Positions 24,549 to 35,700 of a DNA stretch of 64,000 bases are shown here, piece by piece. The stretch is from Saussurea involucrata (lineage: Eukaryota > Streptophyta > Magnoliopsida > Asterales > Asteraceae). Below the pieces are notes generated by a model. That model was not told the DNA's origin. It worked only from the letters and a program-made list of their open reading frames with translations, and made no database searches. Within the stretch, counting starts at the first letter, position 1; every line of letters begins with the position of its first letter. The DNA lies in the NCBI GenBank assembly GCA_033807775.1, contig CM066313.1, positions 89,971,484 through 90,035,483 of the forward strand. The letters are read 5' to 3'. The translations under genes were made by a program, and so were the position numbers.

Positions 24549-24675
24549 TGAGAACTTAACTCACCACACCAATTAGGGTGGAGAGATAATCTATTTATAG
24601 ATGAATAAATTACACTTTACACCCATAAAGAATTAAAAGGAATACATTTACATATTCTAAATATTATGTCTAATA
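24549..24675 (-). repeat. 3' LTR, 127 bp
   Basis: Identical by eye to 40879-41005. On the minus strand it begins TATTAGACATAA and ends GTTCTCA, so the ends are TA...CA and not TG...CA. Confidence 0.92.
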
Positions 24676-27600
24676 TCCCCCCTCAAGCGAAACGGTGGCG
24701 GACCAACACAAAGCTTTTCTCGAAAGAACTCAAATTGATGACGCGGCAAACTTTTGGTAAAGATGTCAGCCACTTGAAGCTTGGTAGGAACATACTCGGT
24801 GTGAAGCTTTCCGGATGATACAAGTTCCCGAATAAAATGGTAATCTAGTGCAATGTGTTTGGCACGTTTATGAGAAACCGGATTTTGAGTGAGAAAGAGG
24901 GCGCTTTGATTGTCACATAACAATGTCGGACGATCTGGTGGAAGCGCATGAAGTTCCTGTAATAGGTGAGTGATCCAAATAATTTCTGCATCAGCGTTGG
25001 CCATTGCTCGATATTCAGATTCACAACTGGATCGAGAAACAGTCGGTTGTTTCTTGGCACTCCATGATACAAGATTGCCCCCGAGGAATATCGAGTAACC
25101 ATAAGTGGAACGACGGGTTTCCAGACAACGAGCCCAGTCTGCATCAGAATAGCCAACAATAGTAGTATATCTCGGTTTAGAGAAAGAGAGGCCAAATGAG
25201 AGTGTTCCCTTGACATAACGTAAAAGCCGCTTAACCGCCTGATAATGAGCAGATGTGGGAGTTTGAAGAAACTGGCTAACTTGATTGACAGCATACGAAA
25301 TATCTGGGCGAGTAATTGTCAAATATTGAAGAGCACCAACAAGAGATCGATAGTGCGAAGGATCAGAGTAAGGATCCCCATTTGAAACAAAAGATGTGTT
25401 GGCGGAAAGAGGAGTAGTGACTGGTTTAGCATCCTGAAGACCGGCTCGAGCATCCTGAAGACCGGCTCGAGTAAGAATGTCATAAGCATATTTGGACTGA
25501 CTAAGAAATAGACCATTGGCTGTGTAAGTGGCCTCAAGCCCCAGAAAGTAGTTGAGTCGGCCAAGATCTTTGATGGAAAATTCTTTGTCCAGACGAGTGA
25601 TGATAGAGCGAATAGCTGTGGCATCAGTACCAGTAAGAATCAGATCATCAACATATACTAGTAAGTATAATACACAGGAATCTCGCTTGAACACAAACAG
25701 AGACGGATCAACACGACTACACACAAACCCAATGCTAAGTAAGAAAATACTCAAGCGATGAAACCAAGCTCGTGGAACCTGTTTAAGACCGTAAAGAGCC
25801 TTGTTAAGATGACACACATGATCAGGATGTTGAGAATCAATAAAACCCGGAGGTTGCTCCATGTAAACAATATCACGTAAGTTACCATGGAGGAAGGCAT
25901 TATTAACATCAAGCTGATGAAGGGACCAACCATTGATAACTGCTAAAGACAGAACAATACGAACGGTAGATGTCTTCACAACCGAACTAAAGGTGTGAGA
26001 GTAATCAATGCCCGGAAGTTGACTGAAGCCTTGAGCAACAAGACGAGCTTTGTACCGATCAATCGTGCCATCAGCATGAAATTTGGTTCGAAAAACCTAT
26101 TTGCAACCGACCACATTGCGATCAACAGGCCTGGGCACCAAAGTCCAAGTTTTATTATGACGAAGAGCGTTCATTTCAGCGTGCATGGCATTTACCCAAT
26201 GAGATTTCGAAGCGGCAGATTCATAGGTGAGCGGATCACAGTGTGCAAACAATGCAGAATGAAGACTTGTATGGGCAATATCTGCGCGATGCTTTGGTTT
26301 AAAAATCCCGGCTTTAGCTTGTGTGACCATAGGATGAGTTGAAGTGGTTAAAGGGGGGTTGGCTGTGATAGGCCTTGTGGTTGAGGTGGGTATCGAGTCC
26401 GAAGTGGGTAACTGAGGAGTTGTACTAGAAGACGGCTGGGCCACAGGTACATCAAATGAGCCCACAGGTATTGGAGCTTCATCAATTGTACTAGAAGGCG
26501 GTTGGACCACAGGTACATCAATTGAGCCCACGGGTATTTGAGCTTCATCAAAAAGCCCACATCCAGCGGGTTTGGTAGGCTGGTGTGAAGACGAAGGTGG
26601 AGCAACAATCGGTAGAGGTTGAGAACATGGGACATCATCATGAAATGCCACTAGGTGAAGATCACGAAGGGAAGCCGTAGATGAAGAGCCACTAAACGGA
26701 AATAAAGATTCATCAAATTTGGCATGGTGAGTGACATAGATACGAGATGAGATGGGCTCAAGACATTGATATCCTTTATATCGTGTAGAATAACCAAGAA
26801 AAATACAAGGAAGGTTGCGTGGAGATAACTTATGATCCATATAATCTCGTAAATACGGATAGACCCGACATCCGAATGGGCGAAAATGATCATAATTGGG
26901 AGCCCGAAGAAACAATGTTTCAAAAGGTGATTTATTTTGTAGCACTCGAGTGGGCAGTCGATTAATGATATAAACAGCTGAACTGAACGCAAGAACCCAA
27001 TAAGAAGACGGAACGTGCCCATTAAATAGCATAGCAAGTCCTGTTTCAACGATATGACGATGCTTTCGTTCCACCCTTCCATTTTGTTGCGGGGTGTACG
27101 GACATGAAATACGATGAAATGTTCCATTTTTGTCAAGCAAATCGCGAACATGATGATTTAAAAATTCCGTGCCCCCGTCACTTTGAAAAACTTTAATTTT
27201 AGACGAAAATTGAGTCTGAACAAAGTTAATAAAAATCTCAAAAATCACATGGAAGCTTGATTTGGTTTTGGGCGGGTAGAACCACATAAAGCGAGAATAA
27301 TCATCCACAAAAATGGCATAATAACGGTAACCATCAATAGAATCAACCGGTGACGGACCCCATAAGTCACAATGAATTAAATCCAAAACATGTAACGCCC
27401 GTTTATCATTAAGTTCAAAAGGTAAGCGATGCGCCTTAGCAAGTTGACAAGGCGAACATACAATAGGTGATGGTAATAAGGATGTCACCGAAACATGACC
27501 CAATTTATTTAATAGAGAAATAACGTCAAAAGAAACATGTCCCAAACGGGAATGCCAAAGTTCATGTGATGCTTTTAACTTTGAACCTGTAGTAATCGTA

Positions 27601-28061
27601 AGTGCTTGTGGTTCATGAGAGAGGATATATAATCCTCGTTCACATCGGCCCCTTGCTAGAACCCGCTTCGTTGCTCGATCCTGAATATGAAAATAAGGAT
27701 GGGAAAACAAAACATCCATGCTATTATCAGCGGTTAATTTACTTATAGACAATAAGTTCTTGGTAATATTTGGGACAACCAAGACATCTTTCAACCGAAT
27801 ATTATTAGAAATAATAGAGTGGCCAATATGAGATATAGGGAGAGTATTACCATCCCCAAACGTTACTTTTGATTGCCCATCATAAGGAGTAGCATGAGTC
27901 ACAAATGATGTAGAAGATGCCATATGATCAGTCGCACCGGAATCAACAAACCAATCTGAAGCATTTGGCGTAACGTGACATTGAGCATGAAAGGCTTTTG
28001 CTAACTTCGTTTCCGAACCGGGTCTATGAGTGGCATACGAAGCGAGATGTGGACACATATT
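24657..28061 (-). pseudogene. Outer copia pol (PR-INT-RT-RH), one in-frame stop
   Basis: From 28061 the minus strand continues the nucleocapsid, then protease (DSGATDHMAS, about 27945), integrase (HSRLGHVSF zinc region, about 27550; VFQSDGGTEF and YTPQQNGRVERK, about 27190-27060), RT (YMEQPPGF; YVDD about 25650) and RNase H (SDADWA to VADIFTKSLP). It is one frame throughout. The only break is a TAG at 26097-26099, in the conserved stretch just before VFRTKFHADG. A perfect 24-bp tandem repeat (ARAGLQD twice) lies in RT near 25430-25475. The frame runs through the polypurine tract and stops 19 bp inside the 3' LTR. Confidence 0.92.
24676..24690 (-). other. Polypurine tract of the outer copia element
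   Basis: Minus strand CGCTTGAGGGGGGA directly before the 3' LTR. It is also translated as the last internal codons of the polyprotein. Confidence 0.8.
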
Positions 28062-29177
28062 TGTTAGTCCCAGATGGCTTAACAAGTATTGTAGAAGGGG
28101 GGGTTGAATACAATACACAAAAAATTTCACAATTTTAATTCTTATATTTGAAAAACTTTCAAAAGAATTACACACAGAAAACTTAAGATTGTTGCGGAAA
28201 AGAACAGATAAACTATTCTAACAATCTTACACAAAGTATACAACAAAACAACTAAGAACACTAAGAGCAAAGCTATTGAGTTTTAAGGCTTAAAAGAAGG
28301 TTTCTTGCACTGAGAGAATTTCTTTTTTAAAGCGTGAGTATTTGCAAGAAGAGCACTTCTCCTTTTATAGTGCTAAGGAGTGCCCAAGCATTAAATGCTT
28401 GGGACACTTGTCATCTTCACATATGCTGATAATGTTGACTTCAGGAGAACTGTGAAGTCCTTGTCACTTTTCACTAGGTGCAGACAGAGTAGCTTGAGCA
28501 GATAACAGGGACCTTAGCTGAAGGTGGATAAAAAGACAAACTGTCACTTTTCTCTGCTGGAGGATATTGTCCCATAATAAATGATCTTCTGTCTTGAGCC
28601 TTTAGCACCGAAGTGGTTTCCACCGAGATTTGACAAGTCTTCGGTGGAAAGAATACTAGTCCACCGAAGTTGCAAGTAGGATTCGGTGGTAACTAGTCCA
28701 CCGAAATTACGAGCATATTTCAGTGGTGAGAGGACCACCGAACTTACAAGCATATTTCGGTGGTGAGAGGACCACCGAAGTTACATGTATATTTCGGTGG
28801 TGAGAGGACCACCGAAGTTACATGTATATTTCGGTGGTGAGAGGACCACCGAAGTTACATGTATATTTCGGTGGTGAGAGGAGCACCGAAAGGGTCATCG
28901 GTGGGAGAAGGCCACCGAAGATGTCCTATAACTTCGGTGGAGAGAAGGCCACCGAAATGTCAAGGGATTTCGGTGGTGATGACTTGTTTGAAAGTTGCCG
29001 AGAGTCTTCTATTTTCCACAAGTAGAGAGTCTTCAAGCTTGGTTTCGGTTGATCTTCGACTTCACCGAACATTTGCTATCTTGTACAAGTCATTCAAAGA
29101 ACTGAACTAAAATATTCTAAGTAGGAGTTTTAGGGAAAACATCGGTGAGTCAATTTCAAATCCTTGGTGACCCAACA
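28062..29177 (-). repeat. 3' LTR of the Sirevirus-like element
   Basis: 1116 bp; on the minus strand TGTTGGGTCACC ... GGGACTAACA. It holds a tandem array of hairpin units at 28717-28890. Short ORFs in it recur in the other LTR and are not genes. Confidence 0.92.
28717..28890. repeat. 37-bp tandem hairpin repeats in the 3' LTR
   Basis: Five units of 37 bp. Each holds TTCGGTGGT, a 6-base spacer GAGAGG, and ACCACCGAA, a perfect 9-bp stem in the central copies. The first and last units are diverged. More TTCGGTGG/CCACCGAA words flank the array (28607-28980). Confidence 0.9.
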
Positions 29178-29191
29178 ATCTCCCCCTATTT
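29178..29191 (-). other. Polypurine tract of the Sirevirus-like element
   Basis: Minus strand CAAATAGGGGGAGAT immediately precedes the 3' LTR (TGTTGGG). This junction type is typical of Sireviruses. Confidence 0.85.
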
Positions 29192-29476
29192 GAATTTGAG
29201 CTCCTTATCTTAGAATATTCAAGAGTAAATAAAAGCAAGTGCGTTTTTGACCCTTTTTACTCTTTTGGGTTCTTTTCACATAGACCATTCTTTTTGATCT
29301 TTTTGACCTTTTCTTTTGTATGTGTATGTATACTATGTACAGTATTTACAGGTAACAAAAAAATATGTACGGAAATAAAATTCAAATAGAGATACTTGTA
29401 TTAAGATAAGTTCTCGTACAATTTTTTTTTTTACAAAAAGAGAAATTAACTTTTACAAGTACTAAATGGAGAGAAC
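29192..29476 (-). other. 3' untranslated stretch between the third ORF and the 3' LTR
   Basis: About 285 bp, T-rich, no ORF. It contains AAAGAGTAAAAAGGG and CTTTT words and no known structure. Confidence 0.5.
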
Positions 29477-32400
29477 TTACTTCTTTGAGGTTTTGCGGCG
29501 CTTGATTTCATCCAGTAAGTTTCTATAGAACGGTTGAGCTTCGGGGATGTTCGGAAAGAGGTTGTGAATGCCTTCCAGAAATATGGTATCGGCTATGGAC
29601 ATCTGGGCAAATCTGAAGAATGCCCGACGACCGAGACCGTCGTTGAAGAATAATCCTGGTATTGGTGAGAGGCTCAAGGTTGTGGTAGGATAGGGAACAG
29701 AGGTGGGAATGGTAAGGTTAAGATTGCTTACATTTGGGATTTTACCTTCTCTTGCCATTTCCTTGAAGACTGAGTCAGGAGGATTTTTGACTTTGGGGAG
29801 GATGATCTTCTCTTTCAGAGACAGCAGTTTGGCTCTTTCTTCGGTGGAGAGAATGATGTTATGTTTTCTTTTGATCTCCTTCATCTTATTCATTAGACCA
29901 TCAATGTATTTGACAAAGATGTCTTTCCTTGGATTTGGACTCCTGACGAGGTGTTGAGTGATTTCATACCATTCCGAGAGACCGAAGAGTTGGAGATGGC
30001 TTTCTTTCACACTCTTCATAGAACCATCTTCCCAGTTAATAATCAATCTGATGTCTTGAGGATTTGCTTTGGAGGTGGCAATCTTTACTGAAGAAATTTG
30101 TGACCTATAGCTCCGGTGGTGCATGGTCTTTTTGTACCAATTAATTTTTTCATTCTTTTGTTGTTCCAAGGCACTGAGCACCGATTTCTGTGTTTGGATG
30201 GCATCGGTGGACTTGACTTTTGAAGCTTCTTCTGTGGCAGCTTTGAGAGAAAGATCTCTGGATTTGTCTAAGTCGATTTGAGCTATTCTTGCTTCCTCAA
30301 TTTCTTGAGCAGAGAGGCCAAGTTCGGTGGTGATTGGTTGAGAAGCAGGCTTGAGTTTGAGAGTTTCAGCGTCCTTCGGTCGAGCCCCATATTTTGTCAG
30401 ATCCTTTTTCTTCTTTGCTTCTCTGGCCAATTCTTCGGCCGAAAGAATTCTTTTCCCTTTATCTTCGGAAGCATTGCTGGACTGCTCCCCCTCAACTGAT
30501 GCATTAAGGTCAAGAGCTTCGGTGGAGCCAGTATTGGTCGGTGAGAGTGAGACATGTTTCGGTGGAGAAGAGGGTTTCGGTGGAGAAAAAGGTTTCGGTG
30601 ATGAGGATGGTTTCGGTGGTGAGGATGGTTTCGGTGGAGAGGGTTTCGGTGATGAGGATGGTTTCGGTGGAGGCTGGTTACTGGAAAGTTTCTTTATGGA
30701 TGGAAGTTTCGGTGGAGCCGTGGTTTTCTCCCCCTCAGGAACAGCCGGCAACTTGAAACCTAACTCATAGAAGGCCTTATCAAACTTTGAGTGTAGGAAG
30801 GCCAGACTCGTTTCGGTGGTATGGGGAACCAAGGCAAAATCACCGAGATCCATTTCCCACTGGGAACGTTCAGGACTGGGTGAGTCGGTGGAAGGTTTGG
30901 AGAGGGACTCCACTGTGGTAGAAAGGGCAGATAATTTTTCTTGAATTGGCCGTAGGGCTTCGGTGATGGCATCAAGAAGAAGATGCGGTAGCTGAGACTC
31001 GAGGGTAGAGATGCGGGAATTGGCTTGGGAGATTAAGGTGATGGTAGATTTAAGAAAGGTAGAGGTGCGGTCAATGTGCGGGGAAGTGTGGCCACCGATT
31101 TCGGGAAACTGGAAGAGTAGTCGGTGGGGGTCAGGTTCGGGAATGGGAATAAGGAGGTAAGGCACCAAGTCGTCGGTTTGTAGCATTCGGGGGGGAGCAG
31201 GTGATCGGGGGGGAGTAGGCGATCGGGGGGGTGATTGGTGTGAGGACGAGGGAGACTCGGTGTGATGTTCTTCGGTGGACGGGATGGTTTGGGGAGAACC
31301 AGTGTCCGCTAAAAGAAAATCAAAAAAATCAAAGGGTGCAATTGGGGGGGAACCCTTAGAGGGTTGTGCAATGTCTTCGATCGAAAACTGATCGGGTGTA
31401 AAGCTGTGTAGTGTGAAGTCAGAACCCTCGAGCGGAGAGATCTCGAGGTCATCCCCACCACCCAAGGAGTCGAGTGGGGAGGTATGTGGGGGGTTCTCCT
31501 GAAATGTAACTGAGGCCTTTCGAGAGGCAACAGAGGAGACGGTGGGGTGTGTAGCGGGTACCCTTGGCCCGGAGGGATGAAGTTCAACAACCGGCGATTT
31601 TGGAGAATCGACGGTTGGATGAGTCGGTTGGGCCGATGGTTTCCGAGACCTCTTTGGAAGAGATCCCGAAGGGGAGGGTGAGTGCCTCCGCTTGTGAGAA
31701 GGGGTGTGAACCGGGGAAGTCTCCGAGGGATCTCTCGGTGACGTGGTTCGAGAAGCGGGAGCGGAGGTGCCGGTGGCCTTTTGTCGTTTCTTTTGAGTGC
31801 CACCCGACGTCACTCGGGACCGGGGAGAGGGGACCACAACATTTGGAGTGACCTCGGGAATTTCCAGGTGGCGAAACCCGGGAATTTCCGCGTCACCCCA
31901 ACGAAGTTCGGGAGATAGAGCGAAGGAAATCATACCTGGGCGTAATGGGCGATCGGTGGCGAGCGGCTTGACGTTGAGGGTTTTGGTGCCCACAACGGGA
32001 GATGACCATTCATACGAGAACCGGGGCGAGGAAGAGCGGCGATCGGTCTCCAAAGCTTTGGAAAGCTTGTGTTGTAAAATCATGGAGATGAAGCGGGGAA
32101 AAGCAACGTAACACTTCTTGGGAGTTTTGATGACCTCGACAAGCTCTGAGAAGAAATATTGGGCGAAGTCAACTTTCCTTTGGAAGATGAGGGCATGAGC
32201 GAGTTTGTTGACGTGTGAGGGCGATTGGTCATGTCCACTTGTTTTGCGTGAGAGGCAATGGATAACGTGAGCGAAGAAGAAATTCCAAATGCCTCCCATT
32301 TTGCTGCGAAGAAGAGTACCGGGGCCTTTGGAGCTTTTGGAGGAGTCGTCGAGCACATAACCGGTGGTAAGAACAATGTCTTCATGGATGGTATCCAAAT

Positions 32401-32743
32401 ACATGTCTTCATAGTCGGAAAAGGCATCGATCTTGAGAGCTAGACGAACATCATCGACCCCAAAAGTGAGGTCGTGATCACCTTCGGCATTGGTGAAGAT
32501 GGAGGCGTGAATGGCCTCATTGGAGGGATCGTACACGGAGGATAGCCAGAATTGACTAATGAGCATTTTGCTCATCCTGGGGTTGCATGAGAAGGCATGA
32601 AGAAGAGGAGAGCGAGACAGAAATTTAGCGATAGTAGAGAACTCGGGATGAGCGGGATCGGATTCAAGGCGGGCAACGTGATTGCATTGGTTGAAGCGGA
32701 GGTCTTCAAAACGTGTAGGAATTTGATATCGAGAGGATGCCAT
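29477..32743 (-). CDS. 1088-aa third ORF of the Sirevirus-like element, unknown function
   Basis: Starts MASSRYQIPTRFEDLRF at 32743 and is open for 1088 codons. Residues 1 to about 290 form a globular-looking domain (motifs LISQFWLSSV about 63-72, GGIWNFFFAHVIHCLSRK about 150-167, VAFPRFISMIL about 213-223). It resembles a protein family I associate with copia-borne ORFs in Asteraceae annotation. Residues about 300-740 are Pro/Ser-rich, with PPKPSS repeats near 674-734. About 760-880 is charged and may be helical. The C-terminus is Leu/Ile/Pro-rich. No transmembrane pair or envelope motif is evident, although the position matches the env-like gene of some Sireviruses. It overlaps the end of pol by 38 bp in another frame. 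Confidence 0.75.
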   Translation of the reverse strand: MASSRYQIPTRFEDLRFNQCNHVARLESDPAHPEFSTIAKFLSRSPLLHAFSCNPRMSKMLISQFWLSSVYDPSNEAIHASIFTNAEGDHDLTFGVDDVRLALKIDAFSDYEDMYLDTIHEDIVLTTGYVLDDSSKSSKGPGTLLRSKMGGIWNFFFAHVIHCLSRKTSGHDQSPSHVNKLAHALIFQRKVDFAQYFFSELVEVIKTPKKCYVAFPRFISMILQHKLSKALETDRRSSSPRFSYEWSSPVVGTKTLNVKPLATDRPLRPGMISFALSPELRWGDAEIPGFRHLEIPEVTPNVVVPSPRSRVTSGGTQKKRQKATGTSAPASRTTSPRDPSETSPVHTPSHKRRHSPSPSGSLPKRSRKPSAQPTHPTVDSPKSPVVELHPSGPRVPATHPTVSSVASRKASVTFQENPPHTSPLDSLGGGDDLEISPLEGSDFTLHSFTPDQFSIEDIAQPSKGSPPIAPFDFFDFLLADTGSPQTIPSTEEHHTESPSSSHQSPPRSPTPPRSPAPPRMLQTDDLVPYLLIPIPEPDPHRLLFQFPEIGGHTSPHIDRTSTFLKSTITLISQANSRISTLESQLPHLLLDAITEALRPIQEKLSALSTTVESLSKPSTDSPSPERSQWEMDLGDFALVPHTTETSLAFLHSKFDKAFYELGFKLPAVPEGEKTTAPPKLPSIKKLSSNQPPPKPSSSPKPSPPKPSSPPKPSSSPKPFSPPKPSSPPKHVSLSPTNTGSTEALDLNASVEGEQSSNASEDKGKRILSAEELAREAKKKKDLTKYGARPKDAETLKLKPASQPITTELGLSAQEIEEARIAQIDLDKSRDLSLKAATEEASKVKSTDAIQTQKSVLSALEQQKNEKINWYKKTMHHRSYRSQISSVKIATSKANPQDIRLIINWEDGSMKSVKESHLQLFGLSEWYEITQHLVRSPNPRKDIFVKYIDGLMNKMKEIKRKHNIILSTEERAKLLSLKEKIILPKVKNPPDSVFKEMAREGKIPNVSNLNLTIPTSVPYPTTTLSLSPIPGLFFNDGLGRRAFFRFAQMSIADTIFLEGIHNLFPNIPEAQPFYRNLLDEIKRRKTSKK
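30541..30720 (-). repeat. TTCGGTGG-based tandem coding repeats
   Basis: Within the third ORF, TTCGGTGGAGA/TTCGGTGATGAGGATGG units recur about eight times and encode the Pro-Lys-Pro-Ser-Ser runs. The same octamer builds the LTR hairpins of this element. Confidence 0.8.
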
Positions 32744-35700
32744 GAGAGAGATATGTTTGGAGAGGAGAGAGTTGCAGGTTTGAATTGTGAGGAGTGGGGA
32801 AGAAATGAAGGGGGGTATGTGTATATATAGGGAAATGAAAAGGCACTGTGATGATGATTTTGTATGGAAGAGGGGACATGCGGCTCTTGAAGTGAAAGGG
32901 TTGTTGGAAATCGGGACAAGGAGCGGCGGATAGGCGAAGGGTCTGACGCAAAAGCAATTGAGTGGTCACAAGTGGGCTTTGGGAACCGTGTGAATCGGTG
33001 TAGACTCGGTGGAGCTTCGGTGGAGGAATCGGTGTTCGCTCGGTGGACGATCGGTGGAAGTTCGGTGGGACTTCGGTGGGACTTCGGTGGAGGAAAGGTT
33101 TACCGAATTTGGATAGTACCACCGAAATGGGATGATCACCGATTTGAGACATCGGTGGTGGACAAGTTTCACCGATTTGAGATGACCACCGAAATGAAAA
33201 GAATTTTCCCCCAAGGAGCTGACAGCTTCCTGTAGTACTCTTTCTATCAATCTGGGAACCTGCAAAGTCTGAATCTGAATAACCAATTAGTTCAAAACTC
33301 GAGTCTTTGGGATACCAAAGACCCAAGTGCAGTGTGCCCTTAAGATACCGAAAAATTCGTTTTACAGCCTTTAAATGTGATACTTTAGGATTGGCCTGAT
33401 AACGAGCACATAGACAGGTAGCAAACATAATATCCGGTCTGCTAGCAGTTAGGTAAAGAAGAGAGCCTATCATACCTCGGTAAAGAGTAACATCCACAGA
33501 TTCACCTTTTAGATCGGCACACAATTTCAAGGGAGGTGCCATGGGAGTTTTCATAGGAGAGCTATCTAGAAAGTTAAATTTCTTCAGAAGGTCACGAATA
33601 TATTTGCTTTGATTTATAAAAATTCCTTCTGAAGATTGTTTGACTTGGAGGCCTAAGAAAAATGTAAGCTCTCCCATCATGCTCATCTCATATTCACTCA
33701 TCATGAGAGAGGCAAACTCATCACATAGGCATTCATCAGTGGCACCAAAAATGATGTCATCAACATAGATTTGAACAAGAATAATATTACCTGAGGTTTC
33801 TTTGATGAAGAGAGTATTGTCAATTTTACCTCTGGAATATCCATGCTTGAGAAGAAAGTTGGCAAGAGTGTCATACCAAGCACGTGGAGCTTGCTTGAGA
33901 CCATACAAAGCTTTGTCAAGTCTGTACACAAAGTTTGGATGAGCTGGGTCTTCAAAGCCAGGAGGTTGTTTCACGTAGACTTCTTCTGCAAGTTCCCCGT
34001 TGAGAAAGGCACTTTTAACATCCATTTGAAAAACCCTAAAATTTCGGTAGGCAGCATGAGCCAGAAAGATCCTTATAGCTTCAAGTCTTGCAACAGGGGC
34101 AAATGTTTCATCATAGTCAATGCCTTCTTCCTGTCTGTATCCTTGAGCTACCAATCGGGCCTTGTTCCTGATCACAGTACCATCTTCATCCATTTTGTTC
34201 CTGAATACCCACTTGGTTCCAATGATTGTCTTGTTTCTGGGTTTGGGAACCAATCTCCAAACTTTATTTCTCTGGAACTGAGAAAGTTCTTCTTGCATGG
34301 CAGTGATCCAACAAGGATCTGATAGAGCTTCATCCACTTTCTTGGGTTCAGAGAGAGAGAGGAAATTCACATAGAGACAGATATTTCCAACTCCTCTGCG
34401 GGTTTGGACACCTGCTTGTTGATCACCAATAATTTGATCTATGGGGTGATCTTTGGTCCATTTTAGAGCAGGGGGTAAAGGTGATGGGGTATGAGGAGTA
34501 GAGTGAAATGGAGTAGTAGGATCAGAGGTTTGGTGTAAAATGGGATTTTCGGTAGTGGAAGCCATGAGATTTTCGGTGGGATTAGGGATGGAAGAAGGGC
34601 TTTGGTGTAGAGTTTCGGTGGAAATAGGGAGCTTGGTGTGAGAGATGGGTTGATCAATTTCGGTGGGAGAGAGTGATCCAGCTGGGTTTTTTGAGATGGA
34701 AGGATTTGAGGGAATAGAGGAGATATCGGTGGAAGGGACTAAGGGAGTATCACCAATACATGATGAAATCCATCTGTGTAAATCATCCTCATCACTTGAA
34801 AGTGAGGAACATCTGAGATCATCAAACTTGACATGGATGGACTCATCAATGCTTTTTCTTCTGAGATTGTACACCCTATAAGCTTTGGAGGATAAGGAGT
34901 ATCCAACAAATATTCCCTCATCTGCCTTGGGATCAAACTTCCCAAGATTTTCACGATCATTAAGAATAAAGCAGATACACCCAAAGACATGAAGAAAGCC
35001 AATATTTGGTTTTCTACCATGAAAAACTTCATACGGGGTTTTATCATGTCTTTTGGATATTACTGACCTGTTTTGAGTGAAGCAGGCAGTATTCACAGCT
35101 TCGGCCCAAAAATAGGTGGGAAGATTTGATTCGCTCAGCATGGATCTAGCGGCCTCACACAGTGTTCTGTTTTTCCTTTCCACCACTCCATTTTGCTGAG
35201 GAGTACGAACAGCGGAGAAGTTCTGAGAGATCCCTTTCTCGGTGAAGAAGTCTTCAAGAGCACTATTTCTGAATTCAGTGCCATTGTCACTTCTTACCGA
35301 GCGGACAAGCTGGCCATTGAGAACTTCATTTTTCTTGACAAAGTTGATGATTTCTTCAGTAGCATCACTTTTGTACCTGAGAAAGAACACCCAAGTATAT
35401 CTGGTAAATTCATCAACAATAACAAGAATATACCTTTTGCCTCCAAGACTTGGAGTGCTGACTGGTCCACATAGATCCATGTGCAGCAATTGAAGAGGAA
35501 GAGTGATGGAAGAGCATTGCTTCGTCTTGAAGGATGTTTTGGTGAGCTTTCCCTTTTCACATGCATCACACAGCTTCTCTTTGACAAAGTTCAACTTTGG
35601 CATGCCCGTCACCAGCTCTTTGTTGGAAATTTTATGCAAGGTCTTGAAGTTTAGATGAGAAAGACGTTTGTGCCACAACCAGTTTCTTTTGGATGCATCA

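Noticed and set aside
30278..32443. Plus-strand ORFs opposite the third Sirevirus ORF
   Set aside because: They are shadows of the GC-rich, repeat-rich minus-strand frame, with no motifs of their own.
29477..32743. Calling the third ORF an envelope gene
   Set aside because: The position fits the env-like slot of Sireviruses, but I see no signal peptide, membrane segments or fusion-type features. It is left as unknown function.
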